Shown here: piece after piece, positions 26,015 through 34,830 of the stretch | Layout: every line of letters starts with the position of its first letter | Numbering within the stretch: position 1 is the first letter of the stretch | Origin: Bacillota bacterium | Lineage (GTDB): Bacteria > Bacillota > Clostridia > Christensenellales > SZUA-584 | Assembly: GCA_023460085.1 (NCBI GenBank) | Contig: JAEWRI010000022.1 | Span: 137,009 to 201,008 of the forward strand | Length of the DNA: 64,000 nt | Direction of reading: 5' to 3' | The notes under the pieces: generated by a model | The model's database searches: none | Seen by the model: only the letters and a program-made list of their open reading frames with translations | Told to the model about the DNA's origin: nothing | Translations under genes and position numbers: made by a program

Positions 26015-26830
26015 CTATCCCTTAATCCAGCGAATCAGCTCCGTATTAAATTTCTCCCGTTCGTCAATAAACAGGAAATGGCCGCTGTCCTCGAACGGCA
26101 CCAGCCGGGCGTTGGGTATACTATCCCGCTGGGCAATGGCAAGCGGGAAAAGGCACACCCGGTCGTGCCTTCCGTGCAGTATCAGCGTAGGCACCGTAAT
26201 TTTGCGAAGGTCGCCGAAAAGCCCTTCCTCATCCAGCCACGTGTTGGCAACCGCCGCCGTAGACCATCCCGCAGCCTGCAAACCCAGCCAGAATATCCAG
26301 TCCGACAGCGGTTCCGACACCGGCTTGTAAAATATCATATCTCCGAAACCACGAAGCATCGTCGGGCGGTCTTCGAGCGTACCCTGAATGATGTCGGTGA
26401 CCGCCTTGCGCGGGAGGCCATGCGGAAAATACGGGCGCTGAATCAGGCTGGGCGCCGCCGCCGCAAACAACCCCAGCCTGGTGACGCCGTACCCCGCATG
26501 CCTCGCCATGTACCGCACGCAGATTGCGCCGCCCGTGGAATGCCCTCCCAACGCCACGTCGTGAAGCTTCATCACATCGATCACGGCCCGTAAATCATCT
26601 GCCAGCCGGTTGTAATCGTATCCGCTCCAGGGCTTGTCGGATTGCCCGAAGCCGCGATAGTCAATGGCGACGCACCGTATCCCCTGCTTTGGCAGCACAT
26701 CCAGCTGATACTCAAAAAGGTTATGGTTGCCCGGCCAGCCATGCACCAGCAAAACCGTAGGGCTTCCCTCGGGATTCAGATCCTCCACGTATATTTTGAC
26801 CTTCGGTTCCACGAACACATAAACACCCAT
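26015..26830 (-). CDS. Alpha/beta-fold hydrolase (haloperoxidase-like)
   Basis: 271 residues from the ATG at 26830, with AAAGGAGG before it. VLLVHGWPGNHNLFEYQ (oxyanion loop), GGHSTGGAICVRY (nucleophilic Ser in GxSxG), LILHGRHDRVC (Asp) and EDSGHFLFIDE (His) form the full catalytic set. The GHSTGG elbow is common among cofactor-free haloperoxidases/esterases. No signal peptide, so cytoplasmic. Monocistronic, with its own terminator. A CATAC-N8-GTATG inverted repeat at 26903-26920 in the upstream region could be an operator. The substrate is unknown. Confidence 0.87.
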   Translation of the reverse strand: MGVYVFVEPKVKIYVEDLNPEGSPTVLLVHGWPGNHNLFEYQLDVLPKQGIRCVAIDYRGFGQSDKPWSGYDYNRLADDLRAVIDVMKLHDVALGGHSTGGAICVRYMARHAGYGVTRLGLFAAAAPSLIQRPYFPHGLPRKAVTDIIQGTLEDRPTMLRGFGDMIFYKPVSEPLSDWIFWLGLQAAGWSTAAVANTWLDEEGLFGDLRKITVPTLILHGRHDRVCLFPLAIAQRDSIPNARLVPFEDSGHFLFIDEREKFNTELIRWIKG

Positions 26831-27048
26831 CGGACATCCTCCTTTACCTCTCTGTTTCCAGCGTATTCTGGAATAATGTCCGCTATGATTTTTTCTGACA
26901 TTCATACCCCGTTTCGTATGGTTATTTTCAGTACCCATTTTAATCACACTTCGATATAATGCTGCAGCAATGCTGTGCCTGCCATGTAATCCGCTCTCAT
27001 CAATTTCCCGAGTTTATATTCATTATCAGCAAAGTATGAATAAGGTTA
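26831..27048. other. Intergenic region between divergent genes
   Basis: Contains the CATAC-N8-GTATG inverted repeat (26903-26920). No gene seen. Confidence 0.4.
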
Positions 27049-27077
27049 TTGGATTCTACACGAAATTACGGTATACT
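27049..27077 (+). promoter_or_regulatory. Promoter of the MsmX-type ATPase gene
   Basis: TTGGAT (27049-27054), 17-bp spacer, TATACT (27072-27077). The leader to the ATPase start is over 210 nt and holds two hairpins: GGCATC/GATGCC near 27105-27120 and CTTCCGGC/GCCGGAAG near 27234-27260. Confidence 0.65.
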
Positions 27078-27301
27078 GTTGTTGCTGCTTCAAGCGGGCA
27101 GCGCGGCATCTGTGGATGCCGTAAAAAAACGTGTGCGTCTACTCCACAACATAGGCGTACATTGTATAAAGAAGGAGGTTGTGATTTTCCGCTATTGCTT
27201 GCGGTGTCGCAGTGTGGAGACCTGCGATGAATGCTTCCGGCATCTTTTTCAGCCGGAAGTGAGAATCGGGAGAGGAGTCGAACGATTCAAAGCAAAGAGG
27301 T

Positions 27302-28426
27302 ATGGCAAAGATTTTGCTCAAAAACATCAGGAAGGTCTACGCGAAGGATGTGGTCGCGGTCGACGATTTCAATCTGGAAATCGAAGACAAAGAGTTTGTG
27401 GTGCTCGTCGGCCCGTCGGGCTGCGGCAAGTCCACCACGCTGCGCATGGTAGCGGGGTTGGAGGAGATTACCGAGGGTGAGCTCTACATCGGCGACAGAC
27501 TGGTCAACGAGGTGCCGCCCAAGGATCGCGACATCGCGATGGTATTCCAGAACTACGCCCTGTACCCCCACATGTCGGTGTTCGACAACATGGCGTTCTC
27601 CCTGCAGCTTCGCAAAGTCAAAAAAGAAATCATCAAGCAAAAGGTACATGAGGCTGCGGAGATACTCAGCATTACGGATTTGCTGGAGAGAAAGCCCAAG
27701 GCCTTGTCCGGCGGCCAGCGCCAGCGCGTCGCCATCGGCCGCGCCATCGTGCGCGAACCGAAGGTATTTCTGATGGACGAACCGCTTTCCAACCTCGACG
27801 CCAAACTGAGAAACCAGATGCGCGCGGAGATCATCAAGCTTCGTCAGCGCATCGATACCACCTTCATCTATGTCACCCACGACCAGACCGAAGCCATGAC
27901 GCTGGGCGACCGCATTGTCATTATGAAGGATGGATATATTCAGCAGATAGGCACGCCCGAGCAGGTTTTCAACCATCCCAGCAACCTGTTTGTGGCAGGC
28001 TTCATCGGCACCCCGCAGATGAACTTCTTCCCTGCGGAGCTCATTAAAGATGCGGGCAGCTATCATGTCCGTGTTTCCGGCACGAATGTAGAGCTTCCGG
28101 AGGAAATGCAGCAGCAGCTCAAAGCCTCGGGCAAAGACGGCGGAGAAATCACGCTGGGCATCAGGCCGGAGCATATCACCGTGGTAAACACCGGCACGCC
28201 GAATTCCATCAGTGTCAAGGTAGACGTTTCCGAAATGATGGGCAGCGAGGTTTACATCCACGTGAGCGATCAGGGCAACGACGTTATCATCCGGATCCCC
28301 ACCTCTTCCCTTCCGGAGGAGACGGGTGGCCACATCCGTAATGGCCTGGATTTGTCCATTATGATGCCCGGCAAGCTGGTTCACCTGTTCGACAAGGAAA
28401 GCGGACTCAATCTGCTGAACGATTGA
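27302..28426 (+). CDS. Sugar ABC transporter ATP-binding protein (MsmX/UgpC type)
   Basis: 374 residues. GPSGCGKSTTLRMVAGLE (Walker A), ALSGGQRQRVAIGRA (signature), VFLMDEPLSNLDAKLR (Walker B and D-loop) and ATHDQTEA-like switch (VTHDQTEAMTLGD) give a full ATPase; the C-terminal 130 residues form the TOBE/OB regulatory domain of the CUT1 family. ATPases of this kind often serve several importers. The binding protein and both permeases encoded about 2 kb downstream have no ATPase of their own, so this one probably energises them. The ribosome site (AAAGAGG) stands very close to the ATG. Confidence 0.93.
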   Translation: MAKILLKNIRKVYAKDVVAVDDFNLEIEDKEFVVLVGPSGCGKSTTLRMVAGLEEITEGELYIGDRLVNEVPPKDRDIAMVFQNYALYPHMSVFDNMAFSLQLRKVKKEIIKQKVHEAAEILSITDLLERKPKALSGGQRQRVAIGRAIVREPKVFLMDEPLSNLDAKLRNQMRAEIIKLRQRIDTTFIYVTHDQTEAMTLGDRIVIMKDGYIQQIGTPEQVFNHPSNLFVAGFIGTPQMNFFPAELIKDAGSYHVRVSGTNVELPEEMQQQLKASGKDGGEITLGIRPEHITVVNTGTPNSISVKVDVSEMMGSEVYIHVSDQGNDVIIRIPTSSLPEETGGHIRNGLDLSIMMPGKLVHLFDKESGLNLLND

Positions 28427-28454
28427 ACCCCCGTATCCTGAAGCAATTTGCATT

Positions 28455-28488
28455 GACTTGCCCGCTGCGTGTTGTATGCGGGCAAGTC
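28455..28488 (+). terminator. Stem-loop between the ATPase and GatZ-like genes
   Basis: Perfect 11-bp arms GACTTGCCCGC / GCGGGCAAGTC with a 12-nt loop, followed by TTATG rather than a long T-run. Probably an attenuating terminator or mRNA end-stabiliser. Confidence 0.6.
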
Positions 28489-28590
28489 TTATGTTACAAG
28501 GCCGCCGGAACGCATTCTATTTCGCCGAATCACTGCCGTGTTCCGGAAAGCAGCGGCATCGTTTACAGCGGACAATTACGGAGGAACTTC

Positions 28591-29904
28591 ATGAAACATC
28601 CCATATTGCAGATGATAGAGACTCGAAAGAACGGCCATCCCGTCGGAATCTATTCCGCATGCACCGCTTCAGAGCAGGTGCTGGCCGCAGTGATGGCTGC
28701 GAGCAAAAACTACGGCATCCCCGCGTTGGTGGAGGCCACGGCGAATCAGTGTAATCAGTTTGGCGGCTACACCGGCATGACGCCCGCCGACTATGTTCGT
28801 TTCATCCACGGCATCTCGGAAAAGGCGGGATGCGATCCTTCTCTGCTCATCCTTGGCGGCGATCACCTGGGCCCGCTGACATGGACAGGCGACGCGGAAG
28901 GCGTCGCGATGGACAAGGCCTGCGAGCTGGTACGACAGTACGTTGCGGCAGGCTTTACGAAAATCCACTTGGATACCAGCATGCGCCTCGCGGACGACGA
29001 TAAAACCAAGCGTCTTCCGGACAAGGTCATCGCCGCCCGCGCCGCAAAACTGGCGCTGGTTTGCGAGCGCGAAGCTGAAAAGAACCACAATTATCCTGTC
29101 TATGTCATCGGCAGCGAGGTGCCGATTCCTGGCGGCGCACAGGAAGAGGAAGACGGCGTAGCCGTCACCACCCCGGCCGATTTTGAGGCGACCTTCGACG
29201 CGTTCCGTGCGGCCTTCCACACTGCCGGCCTGGATGACGCATTCTCCCGCGTTACGGGCGTCGTCGTGCAGCCCGGCGTTGAGTTCGGCGACGACGTGGT
29301 GCTGGAATATGATCGCCCGGCGGCAAAGGCGCTTACCGGCACGCTGTCCAAACCCCGGTACTCCGGGATCGTCTTCGAGGGACACTCGACCGACTATCAG
29401 CCCCCGCAAAAGCTTCGGGAGATGGTGGAAGACGGTATTGCGATACTCAAGGTCGGCCCGGCGCTGACGTTCTATTTTCGCGAGGCCGTATTCGCGCTGG
29501 CGGATATCGAACAGGAGCTGAACCTCCCGGATTCGTCAAACTTTAAATCGGTGCTTGAAAATCTGATGCTGGCGGAGCCGAAGGACTGGGCAAAGTACTA
29601 CCGCGGAAAAGAAGCCGAGCTGAAATTCAAACGGCAGTACAGCCTGTCTGACAGAAGCCGGTATTACTTCCCCCATCCGGATATAAAGGCGGCGCTCGCA
29701 AAGCTGTACCGCAACATCGATTCGGCGCGCGTACCGGTGTCATTGCTTTCGCAGTATCTCCCGTCCGCATACGCCCGTCTCCGAAACAACGGGCTGAAAG
29801 CGCCTTACAGCGCCTCGGACCTCGCCTGCGCCCGCATTACGGACTGCATAGACGACTATCTGTACGCAACCGGATACAAGGCTCACGCCGAATATACTCT
29901 GTAG
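28591..29904 (+). CDS. D-tagatose-bisphosphate aldolase non-catalytic subunit-like protein (GatZ/KbaZ)
   Basis: 437 residues from the ATG at 28591 (GGAGG before it). MIETRKNGHPVGIYSACTA, LGGDHLGPLTW, KIHLDTSMRLADD and YVIGSEVPIPGGAQEEE are the GatZ/KbaZ hallmarks. In enterobacteria this subunit stabilises the catalytic class II aldolase GatY/KbaY. No GatY is encoded in the window, so it either works with an aldolase encoded elsewhere or has a function of its own. It lies inside a sugar-uptake locus, between the ATPase and the binding protein. Confidence 0.92.
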   Translation: MKHPILQMIETRKNGHPVGIYSACTASEQVLAAVMAASKNYGIPALVEATANQCNQFGGYTGMTPADYVRFIHGISEKAGCDPSLLILGGDHLGPLTWTGDAEGVAMDKACELVRQYVAAGFTKIHLDTSMRLADDDKTKRLPDKVIAARAAKLALVCEREAEKNHNYPVYVIGSEVPIPGGAQEEEDGVAVTTPADFEATFDAFRAAFHTAGLDDAFSRVTGVVVQPGVEFGDDVVLEYDRPAAKALTGTLSKPRYSGIVFEGHSTDYQPPQKLREMVEDGIAILKVGPALTFYFREAVFALADIEQELNLPDSSNFKSVLENLMLAEPKDWAKYYRGKEAELKFKRQYSLSDRSRYYFPHPDIKAALAKLYRNIDSARVPVSLLSQYLPSAYARLRNNGLKAPYSASDLACARITDCIDDYLYATGYKAHAEYTL

Positions 29905-29921
29905 CTTCATCTGTCTTGCCG

Positions 29922-29956
29922 GGCCGGGTTTGCCATTGCGCAACACCTGGCCTTTT
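29922..29956 (+). terminator. Probable terminator after the GatZ-like gene
   Basis: Imperfect GC-rich hairpin with GGCC ends (29922-29925 / 29949-29952) and CCATTGCG loop, followed by TTTTATTAT. Confidence 0.5.
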
Positions 29957-30198
29957 ATTATAGGCCGCAGCTTCCGTCGGCATTATGTTGAGCTGGTTAA
30001 TTGAGCTCATATATCATTGATGGCTGCTATTCGGCGTAAGATCATACCGGGCGTAAATTTATGCTTCTCACTCGTTATTCATGCTTTGTTCATGTTATCT
30101 GTATAGAAAAATCAACACTTTTGTGTATGAATATCGGAAAATGAAGATTGAGCGGGCACCACTTCGGGTATATGCTAACGGTAAAAGGAGGTATGACC

Positions 30199-31518
30199 AT
30201 GAAGAAAAAATTGTTGGCTATTGTGCTCGCGGGTATTCTTTTGTTGTCGTTCCCAATGATGTTCTCTGCTTGCGGCAGCAAGGAAGACGCCCAAAGCAGC
30301 GGCAGTTCTTCGGTTGAAAAGACCGGAGAGAAGATCACTGTCATTCTGCCCAAGCATGAGATGGATACCGTAGGTTTTCATGAGGAGATGACACGCAAGT
30401 TCGAACAGGAAACCGGCATTGAGGTGGAGCTCATCAACGAGAGCTGGGAAAACGTTGCCGACAGCATCATGACCGACCTGACATCGGGCGGCGGAACCTA
30501 TGATGTGATTGAGTTTGACAACGCGTGGGTTCAGAAGTTCTATGAGAACGACTGGCTGGAACCGCTCAACAGCTACGCCTCGGACGAAATCATGAACGGC
30601 ATGCTGCCCGGTCTCATCGACAAGTTCTCTGTGGACGGCAACCTTTACGGTATCGCCTGGAACAATGATACGCGTTTCTTCATGTACAACGCGCAGATGC
30701 TTACGGATGCCGGTTACGACGCTCCCCCGGAAACCTGGACCGAACTCGTGGAGATGTCCAAGACGATGCAGGCGAATGGCTTACCGTATGGCTTCATCGA
30801 CTCGTACATGAACCAGCAGACCGGAAGCAACGAGATCACATACCTGGTTTACTCCTTCGGCGGACAGCTCTTTGACGAAGAGGGCAACCCGGTGATGGCA
30901 AGCGATCCCAAAACGAAGGCGGCCTTCGAATTCCTCGTGAACGCGATGAATACCGACAAAGTGGCGGATCCGGCTTCTCTGACAGCGGACTACGAGACGG
31001 TTGCCAACGTATTCTGCACCGGCGGTTCGGCATTCATACTTCAGGCCTGGCCGGGCGTTTACTCGCTGGCGAACGACCCCGAATCCTCCTCCATCGTGGA
31101 TCAGATTGCGGTCGCAAATTCGGCTATCCACGCGGACGGTGAGGATCAGGTGGTTCTGACGCTGCCCGAAGCTATGGCAATACCGAAAACCTCTCAGCAC
31201 AAGGATGCTGCATGGCAGTACATCCAGTACATGTCCAGCAAGGAATTTGACAAGCAGAGAGCCATGACCATCGGCGCGCTGCCCATCTGGACGGACTTGT
31301 TCTCCGATGAGGAACTGCTTGCGAAGTATCCTTACTGGGCTAATTTCGCGGGCCAGATCGCATCCTCTACCGGTCTGCCGAACCTGACCTGGTACGACGA
31401 GTACTCCAACGTATTGATGACAGAGACGCAGAAGATGCTTCTGGGACAAATCTCCGTGGATGAAGGACTCCAGAATATTCAGAATCAATGCCTTGAACTG
31501 AAGGAAGAGAATTCCTAA
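30199..31518 (+). CDS. CUT1-type extracellular sugar-binding lipoprotein
   Basis: 439 residues from the ATG at 30199 (AAAGGAGG 7 nt before it). A lipoprotein signal with lysines, a hydrophobic core and lipobox FSAC (Cys about 27) is followed by a Ser/Glu-rich linker, then the two-lobed binding domain of family 1 solute-binding proteins (VELINESWENVADSIMTDLTSGGGTYDVIEFDNAWVQKF is characteristic, here quoted only by its start VELINESW and the DVIEFDNAW end). Anchored outside the membrane, it delivers a carbohydrate to the permease pair encoded next. The ligand is unknown. Confidence 0.92.
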   Translation: MKKKLLAIVLAGILLLSFPMMFSACGSKEDAQSSGSSSVEKTGEKITVILPKHEMDTVGFHEEMTRKFEQETGIEVELINESWENVADSIMTDLTSGGGTYDVIEFDNAWVQKFYENDWLEPLNSYASDEIMNGMLPGLIDKFSVDGNLYGIAWNNDTRFFMYNAQMLTDAGYDAPPETWTELVEMSKTMQANGLPYGFIDSYMNQQTGSNEITYLVYSFGGQLFDEEGNPVMASDPKTKAAFEFLVNAMNTDKVADPASLTADYETVANVFCTGGSAFILQAWPGVYSLANDPESSSIVDQIAVANSAIHADGEDQVVLTLPEAMAIPKTSQHKDAAWQYIQYMSSKEFDKQRAMTIGALPIWTDLFSDEELLAKYPYWANFAGQIASSTGLPNLTWYDEYSNVLMTETQKMLLGQISVDEGLQNIQNQCLELKEENS

Positions 31519-31534
31519 AAATCATCTTTGCAGA

Positions 31535-31567
31535 ACACAGGCGGGCGGCAATACTGCCCGCCTGTGT
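31535..31567 (+). terminator. Stem-loop between binding-protein and permease genes
   Basis: Perfect 12-bp arms (31535-31546 and 31556-31567) and a 9-nt loop, no T-run. Such hairpins protect the upstream mRNA and keep the binding protein in excess over the permeases. Confidence 0.65.
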
Positions 31568-31590
31568 ATTATCCTCAGGGGGAGTACACA

Positions 31591-32589
31591 ATGGCAGACA
31601 GAAAACGAAGAACGCCTTCAAGGCCCAAGGACATCAAGATTGGCGGGAGCTGGCTGGATCACCACTTTCCGCAGGCGCTGTCAGCGCCCAGCCTCATCGT
31701 CATACTGGGCGTAATGGCCGTCCCGATAATCTATTCTCTGATACTCAGTTTTTCCAAACTCAATCTTTCCGACCAAAGCATGACCTTTGTCGGTATCGAC
31801 AACTATGCTGATCTCTTTACAGACAGCCGATTCCTTTCCTCTATGGGGATCACGCTGGCGTTCACCGTCATTACGGTATTTCTTGAAATCGCGCTCGGCA
31901 TCGCCATTGCGCTTGTATTAAACAAGGAATTTAAAGGGCGCGGATTTGTGCGCGGCCTTATGATACTGCCCTGGGCCCTGCCCGGTGTCGTCAACGCCAT
32001 CATGTGGAAGTGGATATTCAACGCCAATTACGGACCTCTCAACGCATTCCTGACACAGACCGGCATTACGGACAATTACCAGCTCTGGCTGGGGCAGCCG
32101 GTATCCGCGTTCTTCTGCGTGGTATTCGCGGATCTCTGGAAGGAGACGCCTTACGTTGTTCTGCTGACGATAGCGGCGCTAGCGACCATCTCAAAGGATC
32201 TGTACGAAGCCTCCTCCATTGACGGCGCGGGCGGCTGGAGATCCTTCTGGAAAATAACGCTTCCTCAAATCAAATCTGTCGTGATTGTGCTGGTCATTAC
32301 CAAGGTGATTTGGGCGTTGCAGACCTATGACCTTATCTATATCATGACAGCGGGCGGGCCCGTCAACGCGACGGAATTCATCACGCTGCTCATCCAGCGA
32401 ACGGCCATCAAATATAATGATTTCGGTTCCGCGTCATCGATGAGTTATATACTCTCTGTCGTATGCTTTATTCTCACGTACATCTACATCAAATTCTTTA
32501 TGGGAGATGATCAAGCCGCCATCGACAGGACGCGCAAGAAAAGAAAACCGTCATTATCCGAGCGCAGAAAGAGGAGGGCCGTCATATGA
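31591..32589 (+). CDS. CUT1 sugar ABC transporter permease 1
   Basis: 332 residues from the ATG at 31591 (GGGGGAG before it). Six membrane segments, the first at about 30-55 after a basic N-terminus. The EAA loop for ATPase contact is YEASSIDGAGGWRSFWKITLPQI. The C-terminus is strongly basic. This is the MalF/UgpA-type subunit. Its stop overlaps the start of permease 2 by 4 nt. Confidence 0.93.
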   Translation: MADRKRRTPSRPKDIKIGGSWLDHHFPQALSAPSLIVILGVMAVPIIYSLILSFSKLNLSDQSMTFVGIDNYADLFTDSRFLSSMGITLAFTVITVFLEIALGIAIALVLNKEFKGRGFVRGLMILPWALPGVVNAIMWKWIFNANYGPLNAFLTQTGITDNYQLWLGQPVSAFFCVVFADLWKETPYVVLLTIAALATISKDLYEASSIDGAGGWRSFWKITLPQIKSVVIVLVITKVIWALQTYDLIYIMTAGGPVNATEFITLLIQRTAIKYNDFGSASSMSYILSVVCFILTYIYIKFFMGDDQAAIDRTRKKRKPSLSERRKRRAVI

Positions 32590-33452
32590 AAATCCGGACG
32601 AAGAAAAAAATCGGAAGGACCATACTGTACGCGCTTGTACTCATTATTGTGGTTTGGACTATAGCGCCATTTGCGTGGCTGATCATTGCGAGCATTTCCA
32701 ACAAAAAAGATCTGATTACACGGCCGCTGAAGTGGTTTCCGGATCAGCCAACGCTGGAAAACTACAAAGCGATGCTTTTCGGGACGTCCGGCAATACCAC
32801 GGACGCCGCGTCCCAATTTATGCACGCCATGCTGAACAGTCTGATTGTAGCGGCAATCGTCACCGCAGTTTCCCTGATTGTCGGTTTGCTGGCCGCATAT
32901 GCCTATTCGCGTTTCCGTTTCCGCGGGAAAAATACGCTGATGAACCTCACGATGTTTACGAGGATGATCCCCGCGGTTGCGCTCATCATCCCCATTTACA
33001 TCATACTCATACGAACTGATTTGATTGATACGCTGACCGGGCTCATCATCGCATACCTCTCCTTTGTTATGCCTTACATCGTATGGATTATGAAGGGATA
33101 TATCGACGGCATACCGGTGGAACTGGAGGAATCGGCGATGATAGACGGCTGCAGCAGACTCAAAGCGTTCGTACGCATCATCCTTCCCGTAGCAGCCACG
33201 GGACTTGCGGCGACCGTCATCTTCGCGTTCATACTTTCCTGGAACGAATTCTTCTACGCGGTAAACTTTACACAAACGTTGGATTCCAAAACGCTTCCGG
33301 TGCTTCTGACGGAGTTCTCCAGCAAGTTCGGGCCGAACTTTGTGCTGACCAGCACAGCAGGCGTCATCGCCAGCCTGCCTCCCGTACTGGTTGCGCTCAT
33401 CTTCCAGAAATACATCATTTCGGGTCTGTCTTCCGGCGCGGTGAAGGGATAG
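32586..33452 (+). CDS. CUT1 sugar ABC transporter permease 2
   Basis: 288 residues, six membrane segments. The EAA loop is ELEESAMIDGCSRLKAFVRIILP. It ends FQKYIISGLSSGAVKG, the standard C-terminus of MalG/UgpE-type permeases. Translationally coupled to permease 1 (ATGA). Confidence 0.94.
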   Translation: MKIRTKKKIGRTILYALVLIIVVWTIAPFAWLIIASISNKKDLITRPLKWFPDQPTLENYKAMLFGTSGNTTDAASQFMHAMLNSLIVAAIVTAVSLIVGLLAAYAYSRFRFRGKNTLMNLTMFTRMIPAVALIIPIYIILIRTDLIDTLTGLIIAYLSFVMPYIVWIMKGYIDGIPVELEESAMIDGCSRLKAFVRIILPVAATGLAATVIFAFILSWNEFFYAVNFTQTLDSKTLPVLLTEFSSKFGPNFVLTSTAGVIASLPPVLVALIFQKYIISGLSSGAVKG

Positions 33453-33548
33453 CCCGAATTAACCACCGCCCCACATCATCTTGCCGGCATGGAATCCTTC
33501 TGCCGGCAAGACTGCTTGGGTGTAGTCGCCACTGAAAGGAGAACAAGA

Positions 33549-33854
33549 ATGGCTTACAAACTGAAATTTACCCAGATTTTCAACAAAGCAGATCAGGAAG
33601 CCTTTCTGGCAATTGAGAAAAAATTCATTGAACTGGAGCATACCGATCCAACCCTGGTAAAGGGCAAGCGATATGTACCGGTATTTGGCAGAGAAGCGAC
33701 CAATACGCTGATATGGGAAGCCGACTTCCCTGCTCTGGAAGACGCGGTAGCGATGCTGAAAAAGCTTGAACAAAGCGCTGGACACGACGCGCTGCTGGAG
33801 GAACAGATTGGATACATGAAGGATTACTACATGGAAATCCTGAAAGAACTTTGA
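33549..33854 (+). CDS. Small hypothetical protein linked to a glycyl-radical enzyme
   Basis: 101 residues from the ATG at 33549 (AAAGGAG 7 nt before it). Sequence pattern beta-alpha-beta-beta-alpha (LKFTQIFNKADQEAFLAIEKKF, then ATNTLIWEADFPALEDAVAMLKKLEQ) suggests a dimeric ferredoxin-like (ABM/NIPSNAP-style) barrel, by inference only. It lies between the permeases and the activase gene, 25 nt before the latter, so it is in the operon and may take part in handling the imported compound. Confidence 0.75.
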   Translation: MAYKLKFTQIFNKADQEAFLAIEKKFIELEHTDPTLVKGKRYVPVFGREATNTLIWEADFPALEDAVAMLKKLEQSAGHDALLEEQIGYMKDYYMEILKEL

Positions 33855-33879
33855 GCCGCGCATACCCGCGGATTGGGAC

Positions 33880-34734
33880 ATGGAAGTTATGGCATCAGGC
33901 GTCATATTCGATATCAAGGAGTTTTCGGTCAACGATGGCCCCGGTGTCCGGCAGACCGTTTTTTTCAAGGGCTGTCCGCTTCGGTGTGCCTGGTGCCACA
34001 ACCCGGAAGGACTGGAGCAGGCCCCGCAATTGCTGGTTCGATACACCGAGTGCGTGCACTGCGGCATGTGCAAAAGCGTATGCACGCACGACCCATGCAT
34101 CGCCTGCGGAGACTGCGTGTCCGTTTGCCCGTTGAGACTGCGCTCCGTTTGCGGCGAGACACTCTCCTCCCTCGAACTGGCGGCCCGGCTTGCCAAAGAC
34201 GCTGAAATTTACGCCGGAATGCAGGGCGGTGTCACCTTCTCCGGCGGAGAGCCTTTGATGCAGCCTTTGTTTCTGTTGGAAACCCTGAAGCTGCTGCGGG
34301 GATATCACCGCGCGGTTGAAACGTGCGGTTACGCATCGGAAGAAATTTTTTCTGAAATCATGGAAGAAGCCGATCTCATCATGCTGGACATCAAGCTGGC
34401 GGATCCGCTGCTTCACAAGCGGTATACCGGCGTCAGCAACCAAATGATACTGAACAATCTGGAACTGCTGAAAGCCGGCACAAAGGCATTTATCGTCCGC
34501 ATCCCGCTTATCCCGGGTGTCAATGATGACCCCGGAAATCTGCGGGCTTGCGCGGCGCTGCTGAAAGGCGCTAAGTCGCTTCAGCGCGCAGAGCTTCTCC
34601 CCTACAACCGGCTTGCGGGTGCCAAATATGCCTTGCTGGGCCGGAAATATGCGCCGGCTTTTAATACGGAGCAATCAGTCAACGCCGACATCAACATATT
34701 CCATAAAAACGGTATAGAAATTATTTTATATTGA
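33880..34734 (+). CDS. Glycyl-radical enzyme activase (radical SAM)
   Basis: 284 residues. IFDIKEFSVNDGPGVRQTVFFKGCPLRCAWC opens the family; Cys32, Cys36 and Cys39 (CxxxCxxC) bind the SAM-cleaving cluster. Residues 58-83 insert two CxxCxxCxxxC ferredoxin motifs, as in activases of non-PFL glycyl-radical enzymes. Then the GGEPLMQP and DIKLADP segments (SAM binding, barrel). It installs the glycyl radical on the enzyme encoded about 100 nt downstream. Start at 33880 or 33889; neither ribosome site is strong. Confidence 0.93.
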   Translation: MEVMASGVIFDIKEFSVNDGPGVRQTVFFKGCPLRCAWCHNPEGLEQAPQLLVRYTECVHCGMCKSVCTHDPCIACGDCVSVCPLRLRSVCGETLSSLELAARLAKDAEIYAGMQGGVTFSGGEPLMQPLFLLETLKLLRGYHRAVETCGYASEEIFSEIMEEADLIMLDIKLADPLLHKRYTGVSNQMILNNLELLKAGTKAFIVRIPLIPGVNDDPGNLRACAALLKGAKSLQRAELLPYNRLAGAKYALLGRKYAPAFNTEQSVNADINIFHKNGIEIILY

Positions 34735-34830
34735 CAGTAAAATAATGATATGCCATGCTCGACAGCGTCAGTCATATTGGTATTCGGTTGGTGAAACGTT
34801 TTTTTTGCGTTTCCCGGAAAGCAGGCAGCA

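Noticed and set aside
27181..27301. Zinc-ribbon-like Cys pattern after a strong GGAGG at 27174
   Set aside because: The GTG would be only 2 nt from the ribosome site and the frame runs on into the ATPase gene in another frame; probably leader sequence.
27287..28453. 388-codon open frame on the minus strand
   Set aside because: Antisense shadow of the ABC ATPase gene.
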